DNA from: Halichondria panicea
Taxonomy: Eukaryota > Porifera > Demospongiae > Suberitida > Halichondriidae
Length of the DNA: 64,000 nucleotides
NCBI RefSeq assembly: GCF_963675165.1
Contig: NC_087377.1
Span: 10,712,632 to 10,776,631 of the forward strand
Direction of reading: 5' to 3'
Within the stretch, counting starts at the first letter, position 1. The number at the start of each line of letters is the position of its first letter. Below are positions 1-11,248 of the stretch, one piece after another. Below the pieces are notes generated by a model. The model was not told the DNA's origin, did not search any database, and was given only the letters and a program-made list of their open reading frames with translations. The position numbers and the translations under genes are program-made.

Positions 1-505
1 AAATAACATGACATGTATGTTATAACTGGCAAAAGTTTCATGTGAGCTTTTTTGTCTACAGATTCTAAATGCGAGTACCTACCGACATGTACAAGTCTGT
101 ATTGGCATGTTCTTACTAGAGATAACCTTTTACTTTGAAAATGGTTATACAAAAAGTAATGAGCGTGCATTTAATCAATGCAGCATTCTGTGGTAAAATG
201 GCAAGTGTCATGAATAATATATGTATCGATCATTATTCTTGTAGACCTTCTGGGTAGGCAATTAGCCTGCCAATTAAGCAGTAAGTTCTACATGCTTGCT
301 AGGTACATGCAGATTAGTGCAGGTTCTAAGGGCCACACATATGTACAGTACATGTACTTTCAACAAGGCAGACAGCAAGGTGTATAGACTGGTTACATAC
401 ATGTAGTGCGTATAAAATAGCCTGCATTGCAGCATGGGCACTCCCATGTGTTGTTGGGGGTTTCTGTGAGACTATGCTGGCATTATGTCAACAGGGGGCA
501 CTTAC
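1..505. other. No gene seen; left part of a duplicated segment
   Basis: No supported coding sequence. From about 150 the sequence resembles 23740-24000 (shared stretches around the adenine-rich 'tctgtggtaaa' and 'agattagtgcag'), so it belongs to a segmental duplication that continues to about 1720. Confidence 0.5.
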
Positions 506-735
506 CCAAAGAGGTATGGAGAATAGTAGAAGCATAGCCTCTTCTGTGATACGCACATGTAGCCAGGGTCAGTGCACATATGATAGCCACACCCACATTG
601 CCAAAGTGAGCTGGTGGAAACTTGTGTTTCTTTAGTGGGTCTTTCCGAAACACAAAGCCACGAGAGTCTGGTCATCTAAGAGAACAATACTTATGATGTG
701 TGCGTACGTGTGTAGCTTTGTGCACTTGCTATGCC

Positions 736-940
736 AGATAGCGGGTAATTTTTGTGGGGTAACAAATTCGTTCAACTCAAAAAACGGTGGTTTTTGTGAG
801 TAAACATTTCGTTTAGTCTCGTTACCTGCACTGCATTCATACGTTCAGGCAAGCCACGCCTACATTAAAATTTCGTGGAGGTCAGCTTGCCCACGAAAAT
901 AACGAATATTTACCCCACGAAAATTACCCGCTATACGGTA
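736..940. repeat. MITE with ATAGCGGGTAATTTT termini
   Basis: The left end reads ATAGCGGGTAATTTTTGTGG and the right end is its inverse, ending AAATTACCCGCTATACGGTA. Related full copies lie at 16499-16709 and 25234-25429. It sits in an intron of the decayed receptor copy. Confidence 0.7.
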
Positions 941-1159
941 CACAATCTGCATGTTTATAAGCATGCAATCACAGTTTAATACAACGGCCTGAAATCGTCA
1001 TTGTTACCACAATACACTGTTCATCTGTAGGTACTGGGCACTAGCACACTGAACTGACTGTACCTCTTGATTTAAAGCAGCTCCGTTGTTTGCAATTAAG
1101 CCACAGTATAGTATAGTACTTGATATGTCCTCTCCAACCTTGACCTTCTGTTGGGTTAC

Positions 1160-1506
1160 TAGCCTCGATCCTAGGCCTCTCTTCGAGGAAGAGCGGCGTG
1201 GGATCGAGGCTAGTAACCCAACAGAAGGACACTAATTATATAACCTTGGTGAAAGTCGACTCTATCAGAAAGAAATTGCTGCTGTAACCAATACAGCTCT
1301 GTCTCTAGCTAGCTAGCTAGCTATATAGCTCTGTGTCTGACTTTATGAAGAGTATTCTTGGTTGTCTGTATGTGTTATTCAGGATATAATTCGGGTAAAA
1401 ATCAGTTTAATGGAAACATTACGGGAAAATTATCCAATAATTTTGCATAATAATGCGCAAGCAGTCAGTAGCAGGCCTCCTTTTTGAGGCCTTGTGAAGG
1501 AGGCTA
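1160..1506 (+). mobile_element. MULE-like nonautonomous element inside an exon
   Basis: The termini are TAGCCTCGATCC and GGAGGCTA. It is flanked by the perfect 9-bp duplication TTGGGTTAC (1151-1159 and 1507-1515). The paralogous exon at 24550-24655 has a single TTGGGTTAC at the same point, an intact empty site. The interior resembles 37977-38540 and the inverse of 46850-47419. A 9-bp duplication with such termini fits Mutator-like elements; no transposase is present. Confidence 0.85.
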
Positions 1507-1545
1507 TTGGGTTACAAGCTAGTGCTTTTGCCTTTTGGTCATCTG

Positions 1546-1897
1546 AGGAATGATAACAGTGGAGTCAATGTAAACACAACGCCCTAGGCTATACACATGT
1601 GCACGCAAAAGCTACGTACTGTACATGTAGTACTGAAATAGATACACGAGAATGGGAACGTACTGTCGTATCAGACTCACACTGTTAATCAGACACTCAT
1701 ATGTACATACCGACTCCCATGCATTCACCATGAATTTAAATAATTATCACACTTAGATCGTTCAAACAGCATCCCACCATGCAATAAAACACAGTCTCAA
1801 TATTGCAGGCACCGTAACCATGCAGCAGATGTGGAATGAAACCAGCTGACTAAATTCCCATTGTTGATCACATGACAATGTACATGTATATCACAAT
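1546..1897. other. Duplicated noncoding segment, no gene
   Basis: The sequence to about 1720 is collinear with 24656-24830 (shared runs such as GCACGCAAAAGCTACGTAC). It is intronic or flanking DNA of the decayed receptor copies. Nothing else is supported. Confidence 0.5.
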
Positions 1898-2328
1898 CAG
1901 GGTTTCATCCAGGATTTTAAGTTGGGGGGGGGGGGGGAGTTTGAAAAGGAACCGCGGCCCTAGCGCGAAAAATTTGAGGCTACGCCCACTTTTCCTGTCA
2001 CCACACCCCTATATTGTTTGTTGTTGGTGCCTATTAGCGATGTACTCCTGCCAATGTGCATTGACAGGCAACTCCATGTAACTTGGTATGCTGGTTTGAA
2101 ATTGTAGACCGTATCTATAGAACACTATAGAAACCACATGTACTACAAAAGCAATGGATAGATTTGTGGTAAGACTAGGTGATGACCAATCATCCTCTAG
2201 CAAAGCTACATGTAGCAAAAGACCATACGTGTCTAGATAATGTTGGGTATAGTACCCTCCCTCCCTCCCTCTCCCTCCCTCCCTCCCTCCCTCCCTCCCT
2301 CCCTCCCTCCCTCCCTCCCTCCCTCCCT

Positions 2329-2389
<61 letters not shown>

Positions 2390-2426
2390 CCTCCCTCCCT
2401 CTCTCTCTCTCTCTCATGAAACCCTG
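1898..2426. mobile_element. CAG...CTG TIR element containing a large microsatellite
   Basis: It begins CAGGGTTTCATCCAGGAT and ends ATGAAACCCTG, with the 5-bp repeat ACAAT on both sides (1893-1897 and 2427-2431). Termini and duplication length match the elements at 17740, 53668 and 55324. The 3' half is a (CCCT)n/(CT)n tract. Confidence 0.7.
2258..2414. repeat. (CCCT)n to (CT)n microsatellite
   Basis: About 75 nt of CCCT repeats pass into about 50 nt of CT and then mixed CT/CCCT. The open frames across it (Pro-Ser-Leu or Arg-Glu-Gly repeats) are repeat artefacts. Confidence 0.95.
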
Positions 2427-2984
2427 ACAATGTAAAATGTAAATAGATTATAATTGTATGCAAACATTGTTTCTTAGATCTAGAACACATGTATGCATGT
2501 TTTTCTATACATGTAGCTTAATTGTATAATTATATAGTGTATACCTTTGAGTTGTCTTTGAATTCTGTTTTAATATTGCAGGAATAAAAAATAAGGGAGC
2601 ACATCCATGCATATTCAATATAATTTTGACAGCATAAAAAACGTTATACAGTTTTGTGCAATATAATTTTTAATTGCTCACTATACATAAGTAGCTTTCA
2701 TCATACGCTCTTCTTCATGGACAGAAAAAATGGTGGATCAATACTACACTCCCATTGTCAATGTGCAATGACAAATCAGCTTACCAGCAAAGGCTTTGAG
2801 TGTGTTCTATTAAAAGAATGGTCGTCGGATTCAGCACAGCTGAAGGCTAGTTAGGATACAATGTCAACGAATTAGAATGAACTGTAATAATTATATCGTA
2901 TATATATAGGGTTTATTTTGTGGAAAAGCTGCCTTCGACAAAAATTTTACCCACGAAAACCTATTATAGGCATGATTTACCGGA
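2427..2984. other. Intergenic, no gene seen
   Basis: AT-rich sequence with no splice-consistent coding signal. Confidence 0.4.
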
Positions 2985-3230
2985 ACCAAGAGTATATGAT
3001 AGAAAGAGAGTATCGAACATAGGCATACTGTGTATGACCAATCCAAGCGTGGGTGATATAATCTATCAAAAGTAGATTACATCACCCACGCTTGGATTGG
3101 TCAGTGTGCAAATTCCAAGCTTGTGACAGATACAGGAAGCCACGTTACTCTCCGCATACATCTGATACACAGTATGCCTACATTCGATACTCTCTTTCTA
3201 TCATATTATACTCTTGCCGGAACACATGCA
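2985..3230. repeat. Palindromic foldback element, copy 1
   Basis: The centre is a hairpin (CACCCACGCTTGGATTGGTC and its inverse). The outer arms AAGAGTATATGATAGAAAGA and TTTCTATCATATTATACTCTT are inverted. It is homologous to 20290-20545. Copy 1 lacks part of its left inner arm and copy 2 lacks its right outer arm. Confidence 0.75.
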
Positions 3231-4154
3231 ATGCAGTGCATGTACTGAAGCAAACGAAATTTTTTACTCACGAAAATCACCACTGTTCAAAGTTCAACAA
3301 ATTTTTTACCCCATGAAAATTACCTAGATCCCAAAACCTTATGGGTACTATAGAAATGCACTAGCTTAGCAACAGTCAACCTAGCAACTGCATCATTTCT
3401 TAATATCTAAAGTTGGCATCTCTGTGGCTCTACTAAATCTGTGTCTCTATTCAAGTCAACTTCGTTCTACCTCAGTTTAATGGTTAGCCCTAGCTCCATC
3501 TACAAAACGGAATCATCCAGCTCCTCCCCGCTTTTGCAGCATACTGTTAGTAGTATACCATAGGCTCGTACTACTCTCGAACAAAGCGAAAGGAAGAAAC
3601 CTAAGCTAGAACTTGCAGCAAACAATCCCGGCAAATGAGGATCTCCTATACTACTCTCGAACAAAGCAAAAGGAAGAAGCCAAGCTAGAATTTCAGCACT
3701 TCCCTATTTATACATCCAGCTCCTCCAGCCTTGCAGTAAACAAACACGGCACACTGCCCAAGAAACGAGCAGCTCCTACAAGTATATACTATTCTCGAAC
3801 AAAGCCCAAAGAAAAAACTATAGAGCTTCCCTCTTCCTTTCTACAAACTGTACTTATGTTATTGTACTACTAGACTAAGCATCTATAGCTACAATAATGT
3901 TATTACATGTGCATCTCCTTGTAAATGACAATACAATGTACATAGCCTGAAGCATTTACGTTGCCAAGTGCTCTATTAGAAATAGAGCACATAGCAACAA
4001 TTTAATAAGCAAAAACACTCAAGTGGGATCTAATATACGATAATTGCATGCATACTGTAGGTATAAGCCCGGTAATGATGCTCACACATCATGCACAGAA
4101 TCAGATGATATAATTATAAGAGCATAATTATTATGACTGCAGTAATAATACTGT
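3231..4154. other. Intergenic repeats, no gene
   Basis: It holds a partial MITE end (ACCCCATGAAAATTACC) and a short tandem-like series around 3565-3815 in which a motif near TACTCGAACAAAGC recurs three times. The open frame there (3613-3873) has no recognisable domain. Confidence 0.45.
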
Positions 4155-4946
4155 ATATGCACGCTTGATCAGAGGCCGCTCTGAAATAGTAGCCTCCTTT
4201 ACCAGCAAAATGAAACATTTAGTAACCGCTCTCAATAGTAGCCTCAGTGAACTTTGCGGTATAGTGCATGCTTGCTCATGAATATTCATGAGTTTTTGGC
4301 TTCCTTGTTTTTCTTTTTGCAGGATGAAAGAAGTCTACAGTATATATTTGAATGATTATCAACGCTATTGCTATTGTTTTGTTTAAGAATGACATGACTA
4401 TGAAAATAGATAACCAAAGGGCGACACGAAGAGACACAGCTTGTAAAACTTTATACGGAAGAGCTAAAGCTAGAACTAGACGGTAAGTACCTACAAACTC
4501 GTTCGATTTCTCTACAAACCGACGTCTAGCTACAACTGTATTCAACCTTTCTCTTCGTGTCGCCCTGCCCATTCATTCCTATAAATAGATAGAAGCTTTA
4601 GTTCAATATTTCCTGGCCTACCTAGGCTAAAATTTGAAAATGTTTTTGCCTCGTGATTCTTAACTGTACAAAATGCACATATTCATAGAGGGTTTGATGC
4701 GTGGGTGGAAACACTATACCATAACTAGCAGCTAGCAGCTTGTTAGTGCTTCACAAAGACTTTCTCATGGCAGAGTTCGAGTTGATGCAGGTAAAAAGAA
4801 TTTTTAATGACAAACTAAAGGTTGTTGAATTAGCTGGGGCTAATAAATGCCGCTCTTGAACAATGGCCTCTTTCGAATTGTAGCCTCCGATCCTCTGCCA
4901 TCAAAATGAAACATTTAGTAGCCGCGGCTTCTGATCAAGCATATAT
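4155..4946 (-). mobile_element. Foldback element with GCTTGATCAG...GCCGC ends, copy A
   Basis: The termini are ACGCTTGATCAGAGGCCGC and GCGGCTTCTGATCAAGC. In inverse orientation it matches 26955-27346, but it is about 400 bp longer because other DNA, including the MITE at 4418-4566, lies within it. A short open stretch beginning MAEF near 4767 is shared with copy B (MAEFKFMQVK); see findings. Confidence 0.65.
4418..4566. repeat. MITE with AGGGCGACWCGAAGAG termini, copy 1
   Basis: A 149-bp element whose ends are perfect inverse AGGGCGACACGAAGAGA and TCTCTTCGTGTCGCCCT. A second copy is at 13753-13910 with W = T. The 98-codon minus-strand open frame across it is a by-product of the palindrome. 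Confidence 0.8.
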
Positions 4947-4989
4947 ATTTATACTGACAGTATAATGTAATTATGTCAGCAAATACTAC

Positions 4990-7660
4990 CTTGGTGTGTG
5001 CGGGCCGTGAGTATACAGTTGCAGAATCGCTAGTGGAAGATCCATCGTTGGGTTGAGTGGATCCATGGGTTACAGGTAGCTCCACGCATACAGGGAGGGT
5101 AATGTTGTAATTGCAATTGGCACCTTCCTCTTGATTCCCCTGAAAACATTATATTATTAATAATAGAAACACAAAGACTCTAATGGTGGAAATAACAACA
5201 TGATCACATACAAACTGCTTGCCTATACTAAAAGTATGGTTGCGTACCATTAGATTAGGGAAGATTTGAGTGTATTCACGTTGTACATCAGATTGCTCGA
5301 CAGTGTCTTGGTTTCCCCGGCGAGTTGCTAAACCAGGAGGTTCATTTCCTACGAAAATTGTTGCACAAAATAAATATGTTAGTATTAATTTTACATTGGA
5401 CTATTAAAAAGAGTTGTCCATTAACATTTATAATTTGTATCAAGAGTTCATTAGGAAGAGTACGCAACTCCACTAAAAACCGTAGTGGGCGTTTCTTCCA
5501 ACCTATGTCACAACCACATGCTGTTGTATAAATTGTGAAATCAAATTGCAATGAATATGATTATCACTAATGTTATTCATTTACAACTGCCAGTAAGAAA
5601 GGCAACGAAACCATAGTTACTAATTATATTCATTGCCTTTCCTGCTAGTTGCATGCGGTTACAACAGCCAGTATCTGTGACGTAGGTCTGGAGGAATGCC
5701 TTTTGTGTACAGTCTATTGGAGTTGCATACTCTTCCTAATGAACTCTTGTTTGTACCCATGCAGTGTTTAAAGGTAGAGCTGTTGAAACTATAAAGCAGT
5801 GAAGTGCAAACACTCAGCGTTTATTTGAGGTTTATAATTAGTGACTCGAGTCAAAGCCACGTGTACATCTTAGGCCAACGTGCAGGTTGAGCTTTTTAGC
5901 TTCTTAGCTTTTGCTCGCTTTTATTCGAACGAAGCTTTAACATCAAAATCTGCCAAATTGAAAACTACTATGTTGTGTTCAGGCTCATGGTACGAACACA
6001 GTGCTATCACATCCAGGTGAGTAGACTCAAAACGACAGACAGACTGACTTGACTACTATAACCCGTGGCACGCCTCGGGTACATTAAAAAGGTCTAAAGT
6101 CTATAATTTAGCCTTGGGCCATATAAGCACTACGTATAATAATAATTATGAATCTGATAAAATCTTCTTTGTACATACATAATTACACGTGCATACCTCT
6201 TTCTTGTACTGGGCGACGGGAATATAGCATAGTCTCAGGTCGTTGAGCATTGTCAACCGTCTGCTCATTAGAGATGCCAATGATTGCTGAACATGTGCGC
6301 AAGGCCCAATCAAGATAACTAAAGATACTCCTACGGATCAGGTAATAAATGTAAACTGCACAACCACCACCAACAATCATAATAACAGCCACAGCAGCAC
6401 CTGTGAGACCCTTTACCCAATCCAACACCCCTGTGACATTCTCCTCTGTAAGAACAAACATTATGAACTAAATCCCCATTTCATAAGCAGGCACTCACTT
6501 TCATGAACAATGAATCTTGCAGAATCAGATGGGGAATCCTCGGGTGGAGTTACTACCAATCTGTACTGACCGGCTTGCAGAGAGGTATTGGGGAAAGTAA
6601 TGCATTGATGGTCACCGACAGTAGCACCCTCAGGGAAATCCACCTCTCGACAAGTATTATATTCTGAACAGATTCAGAATAATTAATTAAAAGCACACTG
6701 CACAGCAAATGCTACAACGTACCAGTGGAAGGGTCCAGATGTACGTCAATAGTGATCCCAGACAAGACGGTGCCATTTGTGATAACCAGACACACTTGTG
6801 TATTACTTCCCTCCATTACTTCATACTCGTGCGGTTGGAATTTGATCACAATTGGAACTGTGTGAAAAAGTTATCATTCATAACCTGTACAGCAAGTACA
6901 TGTAAGCCTTGTATTGATTGGAAATATTGTTACATGCATGCATGTTCAAGAGCACTTAAGGGTGAAAGACGGAATGGCCTCCAGTGGAGAAGAGCCTTAG
7001 ACAGTGCAAGGTTTTAACGAAAAAAGCAGTATTCACAAATCAGCACATTAGTTAGAGAGGGATTGAAAAGGAAAATACTTTCGAATGAACAACCGTGTTA
7101 CCATAGATTGTCTACTGTAATATATAGTTCATAGCCATAATTCACAGTACACTACCTATAATTATGGATAAAAGACTTTTCTCTAGCAACTTCAAAACAA
7201 TCTAGTCATTTTCAAATCATGCCTACCAGCGAGGGGCATTGTATTGAAGTTTTGGGAGGGTTTGGAACGGGCTGGATTTGCTTTTAACAGCCATAAAACT
7301 TGCCAGGAGAGACAGTATAGTTACATGTATAAAGAATAAAATTAGCTGTACAATACCTGCTGGTTCAGTAGGGCCTTGAGTAAGGAATTAGGGGTTACAG
7401 TTAGCTGTAGCATGGTATCCAGTACAAACATTTCATTTTAAGGACTCACTTGACTCGCAGGAGTTGGAGGTCCTACCACCAATAAAGCGAGACACACAGC
7501 AGGGAAGATCACCAGTGTAGCTATACTGCTGATGTTACATTGATAAGAATTAGCAATGTTGCTGAAGCACAGTTTTTGCAAAACCATGCGCTTTATGAGA
7601 TCCATGTAGCAGGGTAATCCACTATCAGACTCACTGGATGATATTACAATCGCCCATCTT
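4990..7660 (-). pseudogene. Partial paralogue of the Sushi/Calx-beta-like receptor
   Basis: Exons on the minus strand, all phase-compatible: 6723-6857 (Calx-beta-like; IVIKFQPHEYEVMEGS), 6499-6663 (DFPEGATVGDHQC), 6197-6445 (membrane exon, GAAVAVIMIVGGGCA), 5248-5348 (101 nt, the same length as its counterpart) and 4990-5139. They match, in order, exons of the plus-strand gene at 12450-20174. Upstream, about 7450-7660 resembles that gene's second exon, with the same Cys spacing (C-x13-C-x9-C), but the frame is broken and the Sushi and signal exons are missing. The last three tail exons were not found below 4990. It is most likely a broken duplicate; an alternatively structured live gene is possible because the five middle exons are intact. 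Confidence 0.6.
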
Positions 7661-7851
7661 TATTGTGAAGAGGTCAGCACCATCCACTCTGGTGCAGGTG
7701 AATAGTGTCCATGTCCCTATATATATAGGTCTACACATGCATGCCAACAAGGTACATTAATGTACGTTTATTATGGCCAGATATGACGTTTTGGGTGTGG
7801 TTTGGCAGGTAAAATTGGGTTACAGAATGATTCAAATACTCCTGATATTTA

Positions 7852-9213
7852 TGGGGGGTGATCAGTGCCAAAACCTCCAGCTCTTTTTATTTAGTACTAA
7901 AATCATTTGTATAGTGAAGTTCTACATACAAATGACGAGCTCTCTCTTATTTGCATGGTGAAGTTCTACATACAAATGATACTCTCATTTGCATGGTGAA
8001 GTTCTACATACAAATGACACACTCTCTCTTGTTTGCATGGTGAAGTTCTACATACAAATGATACTCTCATTTGCATGGGGAAGTTCTACATACAAATGAT
8101 ACTCTCATCTGCATGGTGAAGTTCTACATACAAATGATACTCTCATTTACATGGTGAAGTTCTACATACAAATGATACTCTCATTTGCATGGTGAAGCTC
8201 TACATACAAATGTTACTCTCGCATTTGCATAGTTAATTTGCTAAACTGGAAACTACTCCTTTTCACCTAAGAAAAGGCTCAGGGGAGAGAGTAATTTTTT
8301 TAACTCCGTTATTGGACACGCCCACTTATGTAACCAAAAAGAATGCCACATGAGTGGGCATGTCCAACAACGTAGTTGATATGTTAATTAAAATGTCCGT
8401 CTATACTATAATGTTAATTGTGTCCTCCTTCAATATGCCACTATAAATTTACAGTTGTCCTATAGGGGCATGCGTGAAGAATGTCACGCTCCCACAATGT
8501 TAACGTCCTAACAACTTGCGTGCCACCACTCACGCATGTACTATTTCTGTTGCTATATAGCCTCGAGTATAAAATACATTTCTGACGGGGTCTGGGATCA
8601 AAGCTGAATAAACACCCACACATTATGTAGTTATAGTGGTTTGTTCTAATTGTATTCCAACCTTCCCTTTTTCATCCGAGCCCTTCCTTATAGATGAAAA
8701 AGGGAGTGGTTTCAAGTCAATGCAAATATATATGAGAGTGTCATTGTAAAACTAACAAAGCTTATATCATTTGCCATTGTATGTAGAACTTCTCATTTGT
8801 ATGTAGAACTTTCATCGTATAGAACTTCACCATGCAAATAAGAGTATCATTTATATGTAGAACTTCACCATGCAAAGAAGAGTATCATTTGTATGTAGAA
8901 AATCACCATGCAAATAAGAGAGAGCGTGTCATTTGTATGTAGAACTTCACTATGCAAATGAGAGTATCATTTGTATGTAGATTATCACCATGCAAATGAG
9001 ACTATCATTTGTATGTAGATTATCACCATGCAAACAAGAGAGAGTGTGTCATTTGTATGTAGAACTTCACCATGCAAATGAGAGTATCATTTGTATGTAG
9101 AACTTCACATGCAAATAAGAGAGAGCGTGTCATTTGTATGTAGAACTTTACCATGCAAATAATGTTAGTACTAAATAAAAAGAACTGGAGGTTTTGGCAC
9201 TGATCACCCCCCA
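7852..9213. mobile_element. Foldback element with tandem-repeat arms
   Basis: The ends TGGGGGGTGATCAGTGCC and GGCACTGATCACCCCCCA are perfect inverses, and the inverse match continues through AAAACCTCCAG and the 'tagtactaaa' stretch. Each arm then carries tandem copies of a unit of about 35-50 bp around GTGAAGTTCTACATACAAATG (7910-8215) or its inverse (8780-9160). The middle (about 8230-8760) is unrelated single-copy-like DNA. No transposase is visible. Confidence 0.85.
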
Positions 9214-9390
9214 TAGATATTATCTTCGAGACAGAACCGCAAAATTAGTCATTAGATTCGAGTTAGGGTCATTTTTAAGTCACAGAAATGCGACCAACTC
9301 CCTATTCTGGCCAAGTAGCACTTTCCCAAAGGTGGTAGGATGAACGAGAATAATATTGTGACCATGCAACCTTCTCTATACCTGGGAGTA

Positions 9391-9547
9391 CAGTGAAACT
9401 TCTGTTAACAACCACCTCCGAATAAAGGCCAGAGCCAGGCACCCAGGTCCCAAATGAACAGTTCGTGTACAAAACAACCCCTCAACAAAGGCCACCTCGC
9501 CCAAAACATTGTTCCCCAAAGGTGTTCGTTATAGAGGGGTTCCACTG
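9391..9547. repeat. TA-flanked MITE, pogo/mariner-like ends
   Basis: It begins CAGTGAAACTTCTGTTA and ends TAGAGGGGTTCCACTG, flanked by TA. It is nonautonomous, and a second diverged TIR pair (ATCTCGATTATCCGGAC) follows at 9612-9775. Confidence 0.7.
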
Positions 9548-9775
9548 TAAAAGTTAAATGCGTTCAACAGTAATACCCATCCATAATGGTGCCACAAAAA
9601 AACGCAACTACCGTACATGGAATCTCGATTATCCGGACACCTTGGTTCCAGAGGCAGATAACTAAAATTAATATGCCGGATAATCGAATAGATAAACTAC
9701 GCCTTGATCCACTTACCCACTTAAATTGATAAACAGCCACATCAGAGGAGGTACGACAAGGTTCCACTGCATGTA

Positions 9776-10770
9776 TAGTGGTGCGAATTTATAAGTGTCT
9801 TTAATAAATGTATTATAGCGGGGTGTAAAGGGTTAATTTGTTTCCATTATTGGCCCCACGCCCAACTTAGGTTAATTATGATGTCATTACTAAGAAATGT
9901 GGCTTATACGCTCTAATTTTTTTCGTCGCTGGGCGGCTAATAAACAGGCACGTAATTTGCGCCTTCTGCTAAATCCTGGCTACACCCTGGATGCATAATT
10001 ATATTATGTAGGCTGTATAGTGAAGGTTGGGCCATATGCCCATAGCCTCAATTCCAGGCCACTGAGAAGGGAACAAATAGTTATTAGTAACTGTTAATAT
10101 TTCGCGTTTAGCTGTTGTTATTAATTCTTGTCATTTAGAGATAATGTTTTGTGTTTAGTTAGTACAGCCGTGTACGTGGCTTGTGTTTATCATTTGATTC
10201 TAAAGTACTTACGGTCAGGATGCATGCATGCTTCAAAAAGACGCTATTCCTAAATCCGCGAAAATTTAAACTCTCGAAATATACCCGCTACAGTCATGTG
10301 TACTTTACTTAAAGTGCCACTTGAAGGGTGCAATCTGATCGAAACATAATGTATGCATAGTTTCGAATGCGTATAGTTTAAATCACAGTACTGTATTTTG
10401 AGTACTCTTTGGATTTAAGGCAACCCTCAAAATAATTATGCAGATAATATTTTCTGATGAATTATTCATGAGCACCCTAAGAATGTTTTAAGAATTTCTA
10501 TACTTTCCCCTGAAGGGATTCCTTAAGACTTTTAGTATGTTATAGAGCACATTTTGCTATACTTATAGGAAACACTTGAGAAAGCTTGTGTTGCAATTTG
10601 TTTAAGGTTGACGCATAAAACGCTTGTACTATTGTAAAACATCATAATTATCATGACGACTACAGTGTATTACACAGCCAAAAATCTACGGGCCGTTTCA
10701 TGCCTGTTACGGGCCAGTTACAGGTATAAATCCACGTGGTGTATTCAACTGTTGGGTTAGATACTGTTTT
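9776..10770. other. Intergenic, repeat fragments only
   Basis: No coding signal. Fragments of palindromic MITEs are present, for example CGAAATATACCCGCTA near 10277 and a GTGCCACTTGAAGG fragment near 10314 related to 21811-22100. Confidence 0.4.
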
Positions 10771-11113
10771 ATGTTCTCAGTTAGTTCCGGTTTGCAGTTA
10801 AACGCTGAGTTTGGCATGAATAATTCAACAAAGTGTTATGAAACAAACATAGCCAGACAGTTAGACAGTTTACAACACTAATAGGAATGTTTCTTCTAGT
10901 ACTTGTGCTGCTGAGTGTGTCACTGTGTGTATAAAGACATGTGAATAATGGTTGCAAAGAAAATAATGTTCTTACCATTATAAATTTTTTGCTCGACTGT
11001 TTGTACTACCAGCCATGTCCTCTGTCACTGTGTGTATAAAGAAGACATGTGAATAATTATCGTTGCAAAGAAAACTCAGCGTTTAACTGCAAACCGGAAC
11101 TAACTGAGAACAT
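10771..11113. repeat. Foldback with 39-bp perfect arms
   Basis: The arms at 10771-10809 and 11075-11113 are exact inverses (starting ATGTTCTCAGTTAGTTCC). Inside, the stretch CACTGTGTGTATAAAG...ACATGTGAATAAT occurs twice in direct orientation. Confidence 0.85.
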
Positions 11114-11248
11114 AGGCTGCTTACAGGCCATGCTCAGACTACTAGCTATTGGAACATATAACGTGTAAGCGTGCTGGTTATGACTACTACACTAGGTATA
11201 GACCTCGAAATATAAGTGAGTTGCACGGACTAAGCACAGTTACTTGTA

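Larger units (their letters stand above)
506..1545 (-). pseudogene. Decayed copy of the YVPM Ig-receptor 3' half (copy 1)
   Basis: Two exons homologous to the intact minus-strand receptor at 42539-50357 are recognisable. The exon at 506-675 carries the second hydrophobic segment (residues like GVAIICALTLATC), but it is 170 nt against 168 in the copy at 24189-24356, a 2-nt insertion near 660 that breaks the frame. The upstream exon (about 1064-1545) is split by a mobile element at 1160-1506. No signal peptide, Ig or main membrane exon is present. The paralogy and both lesions are read directly from the sequence; that the copy is dead is inference. Confidence 0.7.

Noticed and set aside
2179-2490. 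Overlapping open frames of 75-85 codons on both strands
   Set aside because: They are translations of the (CCCT)n/(CT)n microsatellite.
4276-4572. 98-codon minus-strand frame starting MGRATRR
   Set aside because: It follows the palindromic MITE at 4418-4566; no domain, and the start is inside the inverted repeat.
7910-9160. Regular repeats resembling a CRISPR array
   Set aside because: Units are contiguous without distinct spacers, lie as inverted arms of a foldback element, and the genome is eukaryotic.
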